From Acidobacteriota bacterium (GTDB lineage: Bacteria > Acidobacteriota > Terriglobia > Acidiferrales > UBA7541): a stretch of DNA of 14,162 nucleotides. The stretch lies in contig QHYO01000181.1 of the NCBI GenBank assembly GCA_003224135.1, positions 1 through 14,162 of the forward strand. The letters are read 5' to 3'. The position numbers and the translations under genes are program-made. The notes beneath the pieces are model-generated. The model did no database searches, had not been told where the DNA came from, and was given only the letters and a program-made list of their open reading frames with translations. This document shows positions 4,968-11,867 of this stretch, piece after piece (position 1 is the stretch's first letter; every line of letters begins with the position of its first letter).

Positions 4968-7424
4968 TCATTCGTAGCGCAGTGCAACCAGTGGATCGAT
5001 GCGGGTCGCTCGACGGGCGGGCAGCCATGAAGCGAACAGCGCCACCAGAGTTAGCAGCACCGCCATCACGGCAAAGGTCAATGGTTCGGTTGCACTCACT
5101 CCGTACAACAATCCTCCCATCACGCGCGTGAGTGCAAACGCCCCCACCAGCCCGCCTCCTACGCCGAACAGCGCCAGCCGCAGGCCTTCAGCCAGCACCA
5201 TCTTCAATACATCCTTTCGCGACGCTCCGAGCGCCAGCCGCACACCGATTTCCTGCGTGCGCTGCACCACGTTGTAGCGCACCAGCCCGAACAATCCCAC
5301 CGCTGCAAGACTCAGGGCCATCACCGCAAACACCGTCAGCAGCGCTACCGCCGAGCGCCGTGGGCCCAACGACAATGTCACGCGTTGGTCCATCGACTTC
5401 AAATCCGAGACGGGCTGCCCGGGATCAATGTCGTGAACCGCCTCGCGAATCGTCGCTGCCAGCGCTGTTGGGTCGCTGTGGGTCCTGGCAATCAAAAATG
5501 TGGCCGCCGATTCGACCTGGTAGAGCGGGTAGTAGTAAACACCTTTCGCCGCACCAATCACGCCCTCGGCGGAAGACTCGTCACCCGCCACCTGCGAATG
5601 CCGTACCGGCGCTACCACGCCTACGATGGTTTTCCACGGTGACTTCGACCCGTTGCGAATCCGTTGCCCCACCGGATCTTGATTGGGCCAATACTGGCGG
5701 CCCAGATTTTCATCGATAATGGCTACTGACTGGCTTCCCAGGCGATCCTGATCCGTGAATGTCCGCCCCCGAATCAATCGAATCCCCATCGTCTCGAAGT
5801 ATCCGGGGCTGACCTGCCGGATATCGCCATGTGGTCCCGGATCGCCCGGAGGCAACACGCGCCCATCAATTCCGAACGAGGCCGAGCCGCCGAAACCGCT
5901 GAATGGCAGCGGCACACCCGCGGCTGCGGACTCCACGCCGGGGGAATTCGCCAAGCGTTCCAGAGCGCTGCGCAGGAAGCCGATCTGCTTTTCCGGTGTT
6001 TCGTAGGTGCGGTCCGGCAGCGCGAGCGCGGCAGTCATCAGGCCTTGCGGCCTGAATCCCAGATCAACAGCGTGCAGCTTAGCGAGGCTTTTCAGAAACA
6101 CCCCCGTGCTGGCCAGCAACACAAGAGCCAGCGCTAGTTCACTGGCCACGAGAACGTCGCGAAAACGATGATCGCCCCGTGTCGCTCGGCCGGTGCCGCG
6201 GCCCTGTTTCAAATTTTCCTGCGGATTGCTCCGCGCGATTCGCCATGCCGGAGCGGCGCCAAAAACCAGGGCCGATAGCACAGCCAATAGCGCGGTAAAC
6301 CCGAGTACGTGGCGATCCATCGAGATCGCCACACCAGTGGACAGGTTCTCCGTTGCCAGCATCGATAGCGCGCGCAACACGCCCAGCGCAATTCCCAACC
6401 CGACTACCATTCCGGCGGCCGCCACCACAACGCTTTCCGTCAGTGTCTGGCCTGCCAGACGCCACGGGGAAGCACCGAGCGCGGTGCGCACCGCAAATTC
6501 CTTCGACCGGCCCAGAGCGCGCGCAAGCAGCAGCCCCGCCACATTCGAACATGCAATCAGGAGAACGAAACCCACCGCGCCGAGAAGGATCAGCAGTGGT
6601 GTGCGAAGGTCTCCGTACACGAATTCGGTAAAGGGAACCGCAAAGATTCCCCAGCCCGAATTTCTCGGATAACCCTGCGCTCTCGCATCGTCCCAGATTT
6701 GCTGCGTGACGAGGTTCAAGTACGCGGTGACGCTTGCGAACTTCACGTTTGGCTGCAGGCGGGCGACCACAAAGTAGTTTTCATTGAACAGGTTGTCGAT
6801 CGCAAACGCTTCGGGCTTCAGACCCAGCGGGGCCCACAGGTCGGTCGGGTTGGGCCACAAAAAGTCCGGACCCATGACACCGATGATTCGGTAGGGTTCC
6901 TGATTCAGCTGGATGGACCGTCCGACGATCTTTGCGTCGGCGCCGAAGGTGGACTTCCATGCGTTATAAGAGAGCACGACCTCGTGGTCGGCGCCGGGTT
7001 GGTCTTCTTCCGGCGCGAAGACGCGGCCCATTAGCGGTTTGGCCTCAAACACGTCGAACCATTGCCAGGTAACTCGCGAACCGCGCATGCGCAGCGGCCA
7101 ATCGCCTCCGGTATAGTTGAATCCTCCGTCCGCCTGCATCGCCGCAGATGCGAAGATTTCTTTGTGGTCGCGCACAAAAGTGTAATCAGGTGCCGACGCG
7201 ACAATACTTTTTAGATTGAGTTTTTCGTAGCGCGCGCGAATCGCGGTCAGCCGTTCCGGATGCGGTATTCCAGCCGGGTGCAAGAGCAGGGAGTTCAGTG
7301 CGCTAAAAATCGCGGCATTGGCGCCAATCCCCAGCGCCATCGTGAGTACCGCCACGACGGCGAAGCCCGGATTCTTGGCGAGCATGCGAAGAGCGTAGCG
7401 AAGGTCTTGTAGCAAGATTTGCAT
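4968..7424 (-). CDS. ADOP-type duplicated MacB/FtsX ABC transporter permease
   Basis: 818-residue inner-membrane permease with two copies of the MacB periplasmic domain plus FtsX module, the architecture called acidobacterial duplicated orphan permease. Likely membrane helices are at about 20-48, 275-300, 328-356, 370-392, 424-446, 690-717, 745-770 and 780-803; periplasmic domains lie between helices 1-2 and 5-6. Signature features are 'LRYALRMLAKNPGFAVVAV' at the start, 'SNVAGLLLARALGRSKEFAVRTALGAS' (293-319 region), the second-copy 'RTQEIGVRLALGAS' and the closing 'LPARRATRIDPLVALRYE'. MacB-like permeases move envelope molecules or transmit mechanical energy to periplasmic partners, driven by a separate ATPase; none is encoded here. 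The start at 7424 has GAGGG about 5 nt upstream. A candidate promoter lies about 200 nt further upstream, implying a long leader. The substrate is unknown. Confidence 0.93.
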   Translation of the reverse strand: MQILLQDLRYALRMLAKNPGFAVVAVLTMALGIGANAAIFSALNSLLLHPAGIPHPERLTAIRARYEKLNLKSIVASAPDYTFVRDHKEIFASAAMQADGGFNYTGGDWPLRMRGSRVTWQWFDVFEAKPLMGRVFAPEEDQPGADHEVVLSYNAWKSTFGADAKIVGRSIQLNQEPYRIIGVMGPDFLWPNPTDLWAPLGLKPEAFAIDNLFNENYFVVARLQPNVKFASVTAYLNLVTQQIWDDARAQGYPRNSGWGIFAVPFTEFVYGDLRTPLLILLGAVGFVLLIACSNVAGLLLARALGRSKEFAVRTALGASPWRLAGQTLTESVVVAAAGMVVGLGIALGVLRALSMLATENLSTGVAISMDRHVLGFTALLAVLSALVFGAAPAWRIARSNPQENLKQGRGTGRATRGDHRFRDVLVASELALALVLLASTGVFLKSLAKLHAVDLGFRPQGLMTAALALPDRTYETPEKQIGFLRSALERLANSPGVESAAAGVPLPFSGFGGSASFGIDGRVLPPGDPGPHGDIRQVSPGYFETMGIRLIRGRTFTDQDRLGSQSVAIIDENLGRQYWPNQDPVGQRIRNGSKSPWKTIVGVVAPVRHSQVAGDESSAEGVIGAAKGVYYYPLYQVESAATFLIARTHSDPTALAATIREAVHDIDPGQPVSDLKSMDQRVTLSLGPRRSAVALLTVFAVMALSLAAVGLFGLVRYNVVQRTQEIGVRLALGASRKDVLKMVLAEGLRLALFGVGGGLVGAFALTRVMGGLLYGVSATEPLTFAVMAVLLTLVALFASWLPARRATRIDPLVALRYE

Positions 7425-7630
7425 GTGCCCTCAACCCAGGTATACGCAAGCGTCTAGCGTTCTGTTCCACAGGAAAATATTTCTGGTGCCCAGCAGTTGC
7501 CTTACCGGAAACTAAACGACCGGTTGCCTTCGTTCAAACCGGGATCTGGGAAATAGCGGCCCCTCTCCATACATTCCCTTAAACAGACCCAGCGCTAGCT
7601 TGTTGCCGACTGTTGCCAGGACGGGGCATT

Positions 7631-7658
7631 ATTATACGGGTGCCCAAAGAACCTCCAA
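7631..7658 (-). promoter_or_regulatory. Candidate promoter of the permease gene
   Basis: On the minus strand TTGGAG (7658-7653) and a perfect TATAAT (7636-7631) are 16 nt apart. Transcription would start near 7624, leaving a leader of about 200 nt before the ATG at 7424. Based on consensus only. Confidence 0.5.
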
Positions 7659-7677
7659 GGGCTTCTAAGGGACATTG

Positions 7678-7697
7678 AAAAATCGGCTTCAACGATT
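7678..7697 (-). terminator. Weak candidate terminator after the CPA1 antiporter
   Basis: On the minus strand a short stem AATCG/CGATT (7697-7693 with 7685-7681) is followed by a run of five T (7682-7678), 30 nt after the antiporter stop. The stem is only five pairs, so the call is tentative. Confidence 0.35.
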
Positions 7698-7726
7698 CCT
7701 CAGCTAGCTCCAATTACAAACTCTGC

Positions 7727-9334
7727 CTAGGCGATCAGCGACAGGCGGATCTCGCTCAGATCCAGCTCATGTTCGATCTGGCGGAGCACTTCGTCGTTCA
7801 GGCGCCCTTCATTCCGCAAACTCACTGCGGTATGCCTTTCGATGCGGATCAGTTCTTGAAGCAATTGTTTGTATCGCGCAAGATGCGCTAGTTCCTCGCT
7901 CTCCGAATCGTGCTCGGCGAGTGCGGCCAGACGATGACGGTAACGTTCCTCAATTTCATCGTAGACTTCCTGAAATTCCTGGCCGTCGCGTTCTTGCTCC
8001 GCTCTCAGTCTTTCTAACGCCGCTTCAATCATGGCCCTTCGAGCGTCTTCCTCTTCTTTGCTACGGCCGGTAAGGCCGGCAAGACCGAGCAGTCGAATCA
8101 GCGGAGGAAGCGTCAAACCTTGCAGCACCAACGTCACCAGGATCACGCTAAAGGTAAGAAATATAGTCAAATTACGATGCGGAAAGTCGCTTCCATCGGC
8201 TAGTTTTTCCGGAAGCGAGATCGCAGCGGCCAGCGCGACTACTCCGCGCATTCCGGTCCAACCCACGACAAAAATCTGGCGCACAGAAGGCACCGGAACG
8301 TCCTGGTGGAGCAATTTTCTGCGGATCAAGTTGGCGATCCTGGCACCAGGAAACATCCAGATAAGGCGAAGCAGGATGACCGCCGCGCTGAACAGCGCAC
8401 CATATCGAAGCAGTTGAGAAAGACTATATTCGCGAATGCCGGCCAGGACGAATGGCAGCTGGAGTCCAATCAGCATGAAAACGAGGCTGTTCAACACAAA
8501 GGTAATGGAATCCCAAACTGCCAAGATTTGTATGCGTACATTCGGCGAGAAGAAATGCGCGCTCTTTTGGCTCATGTACATCCCGCAGGCCACGACGGCG
8601 AGCACGCCGGACGCGTGAATGGTTTCCGCAGCAAGGTACGCCGCGTAGGGAATGAGGACGCTTAAAACGATTTCAATGGGGCCGTCATCGATTCGATGTT
8701 CCAGCCATTCCGCGATGCGCCCGACCAGGAGTCCGAGGACGAGACCAGCGACGGTAAGATAGGTGATACGCAGGAGTCCTTCGCCCACGGTTGGAGTCCG
8801 TCCCTCGACCACCATGGCAAGCGCAAAATCCAGGGCCAGAAGCCCTGTTGCATCGTTCACCAGGCTTTCTGCCTCCAGAATGTCGACAATCCTCTGAGGC
8901 AGACCAATCCTTTTCGCGATGGACGTCGCGGCGATGGCATCCGTGGTCGCCACGACCGCGCCAAGAACAAATCCCAATCGCAAATCAAAACCTGCAAAAA
9001 CCCAGCGGGAAATTTCGGCGACTCCTAAAACCGTAAAGCCCACCAGCCCGAATGCCAGCATGAAAATGCTGACGAAATTGAATTTGAATTCTCTCCACGG
9101 AGTAACCCACGCGGCCGCATAGAGCAATGGAGGCAGTACGACCAGGAAGATCAAATCGGGATCGAGAGTTACTTTGGGGATTCCAGGAATGAATCCGAGC
9201 AGCAAACCAGCTATCACGAGAACGATGGGATATGGCGTGCCCAGTTTCTTTGCCAGCCAAGCGAAGACGACTACGAAAAGCAGCAGCAGCAAGAATACTA
9301 ATTCGACCTCGGAAATCCAGCTGTTGGGCTGCAT
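7727..9334 (-). CDS. CPA1 family Na+/H+ antiporter
   Basis: 535-residue inner-membrane antiporter of the bacterial CPA1 (NhaP/YjcE-like) type, exchanging Na+ (or K+) for protons to control cytoplasmic pH and salt. About twelve hydrophobic segments cover residues 8-415. Family motifs are 'ATTDAIAATSIAKR' (129-142, D132), 'EAESLVNDATG' (154-164, with ion-binding N160-D161) and 'GWTGMRGVVALA' (358-369, R363). The C-terminal 110 residues (about 425-535) are soluble, highly charged and predicted alpha-helical, resembling the regulatory tail of family members. The frame extends upstream to 9400, but the ATG at 9334 has GGAG 8 nt before it and lies downstream of a good promoter, so it is chosen. The gene follows the CPA2 antiporter after 127 nt and probably has its own promoter. 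The transported ion cannot be read from the sequence. Confidence 0.93.
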   Translation of the reverse strand: MQPNSWISEVELVFLLLLLFVVVFAWLAKKLGTPYPIVLVIAGLLLGFIPGIPKVTLDPDLIFLVVLPPLLYAAAWVTPWREFKFNFVSIFMLAFGLVGFTVLGVAEISRWVFAGFDLRLGFVLGAVVATTDAIAATSIAKRIGLPQRIVDILEAESLVNDATGLLALDFALAMVVEGRTPTVGEGLLRITYLTVAGLVLGLLVGRIAEWLEHRIDDGPIEIVLSVLIPYAAYLAAETIHASGVLAVVACGMYMSQKSAHFFSPNVRIQILAVWDSITFVLNSLVFMLIGLQLPFVLAGIREYSLSQLLRYGALFSAAVILLRLIWMFPGARIANLIRRKLLHQDVPVPSVRQIFVVGWTGMRGVVALAAAISLPEKLADGSDFPHRNLTIFLTFSVILVTLVLQGLTLPPLIRLLGLAGLTGRSKEEEDARRAMIEAALERLRAEQERDGQEFQEVYDEIEERYRHRLAALAEHDSESEELAHLARYKQLLQELIRIERHTAVSLRNEGRLNDEVLRQIEHELDLSEIRLSLIA

Positions 9335-9363
9335 TGCGCGTTCTCCATGCTCCTGGAATCTTG

Positions 9364-9392
9364 AACATACCCTAAGCGCTCGGTGCGTGTAA
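9364..9392 (-). promoter_or_regulatory. Candidate promoter of the CPA1 antiporter
   Basis: TTACAC (9392-9387) and TATGTT (9369-9364) with exactly 17 nt between them on the minus strand. A start near 9357 gives a leader of about 22 nt ending in a GGAG ribosome site before the ATG at 9334. It also argues against a start at 9400. Confidence 0.5.
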
Positions 9393-9461
9393 TCTCGCAA
9401 AACATGCGAATTGTATTTTGCTGGAGCGGCACCGATGGAGAAATTGTTTTATGAAACCGCG

Positions 9462-10640
9462 CTAGCGGGCCGTCGTGGAACCAGTCGTGGCGGCTTCTGG
9501 TTTGAGGAATTTGAAGAAAGTGGCGTTTGCGAGAATGGTGACGAGAGAAGCGACGAGGGTCGCGTTGTAGATTTCATGGGTGATCAGACCGGAGCTCAGA
9601 GACACCTGCGCGAGGATGAACGAGAATTCGCCGATTTGCGTGAGGCCGATTCCTACGCGCTTTGAAGTCTCCCAAGAATAACCAAAGAGGCGAGCGATGC
9701 CGCTCCAGATGGCGAACTTGCCGGCGACAATCATGGCGACGAGGATTACCACCAAATGCCAGGAAGACAGCCAGGTCGTCGGGTCGATGAGCAATCCAAT
9801 GGTGACGAAAAACAGAGCGACGAAGGCGTCGCGCAGCGGCAAAGTTTGCTTTTCAAGTTTGTGAACGAAGTCGGAGTTGCCAAGAAGCAGACCGGCGAGA
9901 AATGCTCCCAGAGCCAGGGAGAGACCTACGAGCTCGGTAATGGCGGCGACGACGAGACAAATGGTGAGCGCCAGGAGTAGCGAAATTTCGTCATTGTAGA
10001 AACGCTCGATGCGGGAAAGCACGCGCGGGATGATTTTCCAGCCTGCGACGAGAATGGGAATCAGCAGCAAGAGCGCGCGTCCGATTTTCCAGACAACTTG
10101 GGCATAGCCACCGTCAGGGGAGTTGAGGCTCGGAAGTAGAACCGTGAGGATTACGACGGCAAGATCTTCCACGAGGGTCAGCGTGATCATGACGCGACCG
10201 GATTCTGAGGAAAGTTCGCCGCGATCCAGCAGCAGCCGCATCATGACCATGGTGCTGGCGACAGAAATGATGCAGCCGACGGCGATGCCCTGAAGCATCG
10301 GCCAGCCGAAAAGCAAGCCGACTCCGGCACCGATACCGACAGAGAGCAAAATGCCCAGCGGCGCGCCGAGGAGCGCGACCCACTTCACCTTGAGCAATTC
10401 TGGAATCGAGAATTCGATGCCCACGGAAAACATGAGAAGGATGACGCCGATTTCGGCCATCGTTTCGAAAATGCCAACGTCCTGTACGTGGGGGCCAGGG
10501 GTGAGCGGACTAAGAATGAGACCCGCGAGGACATAGCCAAGCAGAATGGGTTGACGGAGACGCCAGGCCAGCAAGCCACAGACAAACGCGCCAGCAAAGA
10601 CCATCGCGATGTCACGATAAATAATGGAATGGTCCGACAT
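9462..10640 (-). CDS. CPA2 family (Kef-type) cation/proton antiporter, membrane domain only
   Basis: 392-residue integral membrane protein of the CPA2 family (KefB/KefC, YbaL, RosB relatives), moving K+ or Na+ against protons. About eleven to twelve hydrophobic segments fill residues 8-378. Recognisable elements are 'ILLGYVLAGLILSP' (32-45), 'MFSVGIEF' (70-77), 'SVASTMVMMRLLLDRGEL' (126-143), 'LVEDLAVVILTVLLP' (156-170, E158-D159 in the ion-site position), 'GAFLAGLLLGNSDF' and 'GLTQIGEFSFILA' (332-344). Kef proteins normally continue into an NAD-binding TrkA-N/RCK domain of about 150-250 residues; here the protein ends 14 residues after the last helix, with an ordinary stop. The start at 10640 lacks an obvious ribosome site. 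It follows oxyR on the same strand after 95 nt. Being second in an oxyR-led array suggests a role in oxidative or electrophile stress, an inference from context. Confidence 0.9.
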   Translation of the reverse strand: MSDHSIIYRDIAMVFAGAFVCGLLAWRLRQPILLGYVLAGLILSPLTPGPHVQDVGIFETMAEIGVILLMFSVGIEFSIPELLKVKWVALLGAPLGILLSVGIGAGVGLLFGWPMLQGIAVGCIISVASTMVMMRLLLDRGELSSESGRVMITLTLVEDLAVVILTVLLPSLNSPDGGYAQVVWKIGRALLLLIPILVAGWKIIPRVLSRIERFYNDEISLLLALTICLVVAAITELVGLSLALGAFLAGLLLGNSDFVHKLEKQTLPLRDAFVALFFVTIGLLIDPTTWLSSWHLVVILVAMIVAGKFAIWSGIARLFGYSWETSKRVGIGLTQIGEFSFILAQVSLSSGLITHEIYNATLVASLVTILANATFFKFLKPEAATTGSTTAR

Positions 10641-10683
10641 GAAGTTAAGCTATCGCGAATTGGCCGGGAAAGCGATTCGCGTG

Positions 10684-10699
10684 TGTCGCTCTCGCGACA
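10684..10699 (-). repeat. Hairpin with GNRA tetraloop between oxyR and the CPA2 gene
   Basis: On the minus strand TGTCGC-GAGA-GCGACA forms a perfect six-pair stem closed by a GAGA (GNRA class) tetraloop. No T-tract follows, so it is not an intrinsic terminator. In a joint oxyR-antiporter transcript it would sit in the intercistronic space and could affect mRNA processing or stability. Confidence 0.45.
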
Positions 10700-10735
10700 A
10701 CCGTGGGCGAGACAAATGCCACGAGAACAAATGAA

Positions 10736-11608
10736 CTAGGCAGTTTGGTGGAGGCTCGAGAGAAAAGCGTGATGCGCGCGAGAGAGCGACCGGCCGCGAA
10801 GCGTGAGCGCGCCGATGGTCCGAGTCGCGCCGGGATCTGAAATGCGGACAAAGCGGACTGGCGAGCGGCGATCGACAGCCATCTCCGGGACCAACGAGAC
10901 ACCCATACCGGCTCCGACCAGTCCAAGCAAACTGGAGAATTGTCCACTTTCGAAAACAACCTGGGGGGAGACGCGCGCACGATCGCAGGCAGCCAAGGCG
11001 TTTTCGCGGAAGCAGTGTCCATCGCGGAGGAGCAGGAAAGGCTCCTTGCGTAAATCACGGAGGGCAATGGCGGTGCGTCGCGCGAGAATGTGTTTTTTGG
11101 GAAGAGCGGCGAACAGTGGTTCCGTGAGGAGAGGCAGCGCGTCGAATTCGTGCCCACGAACGGGCAAGGCGAGTATGGCTATGTCGATACCGCCGGCTCG
11201 GAGGCGTTCAAGGAGAACGGGAGTAATTTCTTCGATCACCGTGACGGCGGATTCTGAGAAACGCTTGGAGAACGAAGCGAGAACCGACGGCAGAAAGTAA
11301 GGAGCGACGGTGGGAATGGCTCCTAGAGCGACCTGGCCAGAGATGGAATCCTTGCTTTCGACGACATCACCGCGAGCGGCTTCGAGCTCGCGAAGAACTG
11401 CGCGTGCACGAGGAAGAAACGTTTTGCCGACTTCGGTAAGGCGGACGGAACGCCCGAGACGATCGAAGAGGCGCGCACCGAGCTCGGCTTCGAGCTTAAG
11501 GATCTGTTGGGAGAGCGAAGGTTGCGACACGTGAGAGTGTTCGGCGGCGCGGGAGAAGCTGCCGGTTTCGGCGACGGCGCAGAAGTAGCGGAGTTGATGA
11601 AGTTCCAT
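10736..11608 (-). CDS. oxyR: OxyR, LysR-family hydrogen-peroxide-sensing regulator
   Basis: 290-residue LysR-type regulator. The N-terminal winged helix-turn-helix covers about residues 1-60 ('RYFCAVAETGSFSRAAEHSHVSQPSLSQQI'), followed by the linker helix and a two-lobed sensor domain (about 90-290). It is identified as OxyR by 'LLLRDGHCFRENALAACDRA': cysteines fall at positions 199 and 208, the same numbers and spacing as the peroxide-sensing disulfide pair of Escherichia coli OxyR. 'GAGMGVSLVPEMAV' and 'RTIGALTLR' match the OxyR C-terminal lobe. On oxidation OxyR activates peroxide-defence genes; its divergent neighbour is a catalase gene. An OxyR-type tetrad in the shared region overlaps the likely oxyR start of transcription, so autoregulation is likely. 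ATG 11608 is preceded by GGA 9 nt upstream. A cation antiporter gene follows after 95 nt. Confidence 0.95.
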   Translation of the reverse strand: MELHQLRYFCAVAETGSFSRAAEHSHVSQPSLSQQILKLEAELGARLFDRLGRSVRLTEVGKTFLPRARAVLRELEAARGDVVESKDSISGQVALGAIPTVAPYFLPSVLASFSKRFSESAVTVIEEITPVLLERLRAGGIDIAILALPVRGHEFDALPLLTEPLFAALPKKHILARRTAIALRDLRKEPFLLLRDGHCFRENALAACDRARVSPQVVFESGQFSSLLGLVGAGMGVSLVPEMAVDRRSPVRFVRISDPGATRTIGALTLRGRSLSRAHHAFLSSLHQTA

Positions 11609-11744
11609 GGAGGCAATTCCAAGTTTTTAGCAATGATTCCCGTGTTGCGTTGGCCAGCATCTGGATCACTATGCCGGCCGTGCTCCCCTTCACTGCTGCG
11701 CGTGTTGCGGCGGCAGAGTTTCAGACCAACGAACGCAATCGCGT

Positions 11745-11781
11745 ATAGGCTACGCCTATCCATTGTATCTGAACTAGATAT
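11745..11781. promoter_or_regulatory. OxyR-type operator in the oxyR-catalase intergenic region
   Basis: Four tetranucleotides at the exact OxyR spacing: ATAG (11745-11748), CTAT (11756-11759), ATCT (11767-11770), ATAT (11778-11781), each separated by 7 nt. The first dyad matches the consensus fully and forms the longer palindrome ATAGGC-TAC-GCCTAT; the second matches 5 of 8 positions. It lies between oxyR and the catalase gene, where such a site is expected. Confidence 0.7.
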
Positions 11782-11789
11782 TGGAACAA
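11762..11789 (-). promoter_or_regulatory. Candidate oxyR promoter
   Basis: Minus-strand TTGTTC (11789-11784) and TACAAT (11767-11762) with 16 nt spacing. Transcription would start near 11755, inside the first OxyR dyad, which fits autorepression as known for oxyR in other bacteria. Based on consensus and position. Confidence 0.45.
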
Positions 11790-11810
11790 TGGGTCGGCGA
11801 GCCCTAGCAT
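11781..11810 (+). promoter_or_regulatory. Candidate catalase promoter
   Basis: TTGGAA (11781-11786) and TAGCAT (11805-11810) with 18 nt spacing, directly next to the downstream edge of the OxyR tetrad. Both elements are imperfect, as expected of an activator-dependent promoter. The start of transcription would be about 50 nt before the catalase ATG. Confidence 0.4.
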
Positions 11811-11867
11811 TGGAGTCGCGCGTAAGTTTGAGGTTCGCACGGACGAATGGGAAAGCCGGGAGGAAAG

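Larger units (their letters stand above)
7425..7726. other. Gene-free interval upstream of the permease; long leader
   Basis: No coding frame is supported. If the promoter at 7631-7658 is used, most of this interval is the 5' leader of the permease mRNA. It contains a 6-base inverted repeat CCGGTT (7520-7525)/AACCGG (7537-7542) and two near-tandem copies of TGTTGCC (7601-7619). The second copy contains ACTGTTGCCAG, also present at 4659-4669 on the far side of the permease. Confidence 0.5.

Noticed and set aside
9335..9400. 22-codon upstream extension of the CPA1 antiporter
   Set aside because: It begins upstream of the TTACAC-TATGTT promoter, while the ATG at 9334 has a good ribosome site and a natural membrane-protein start.
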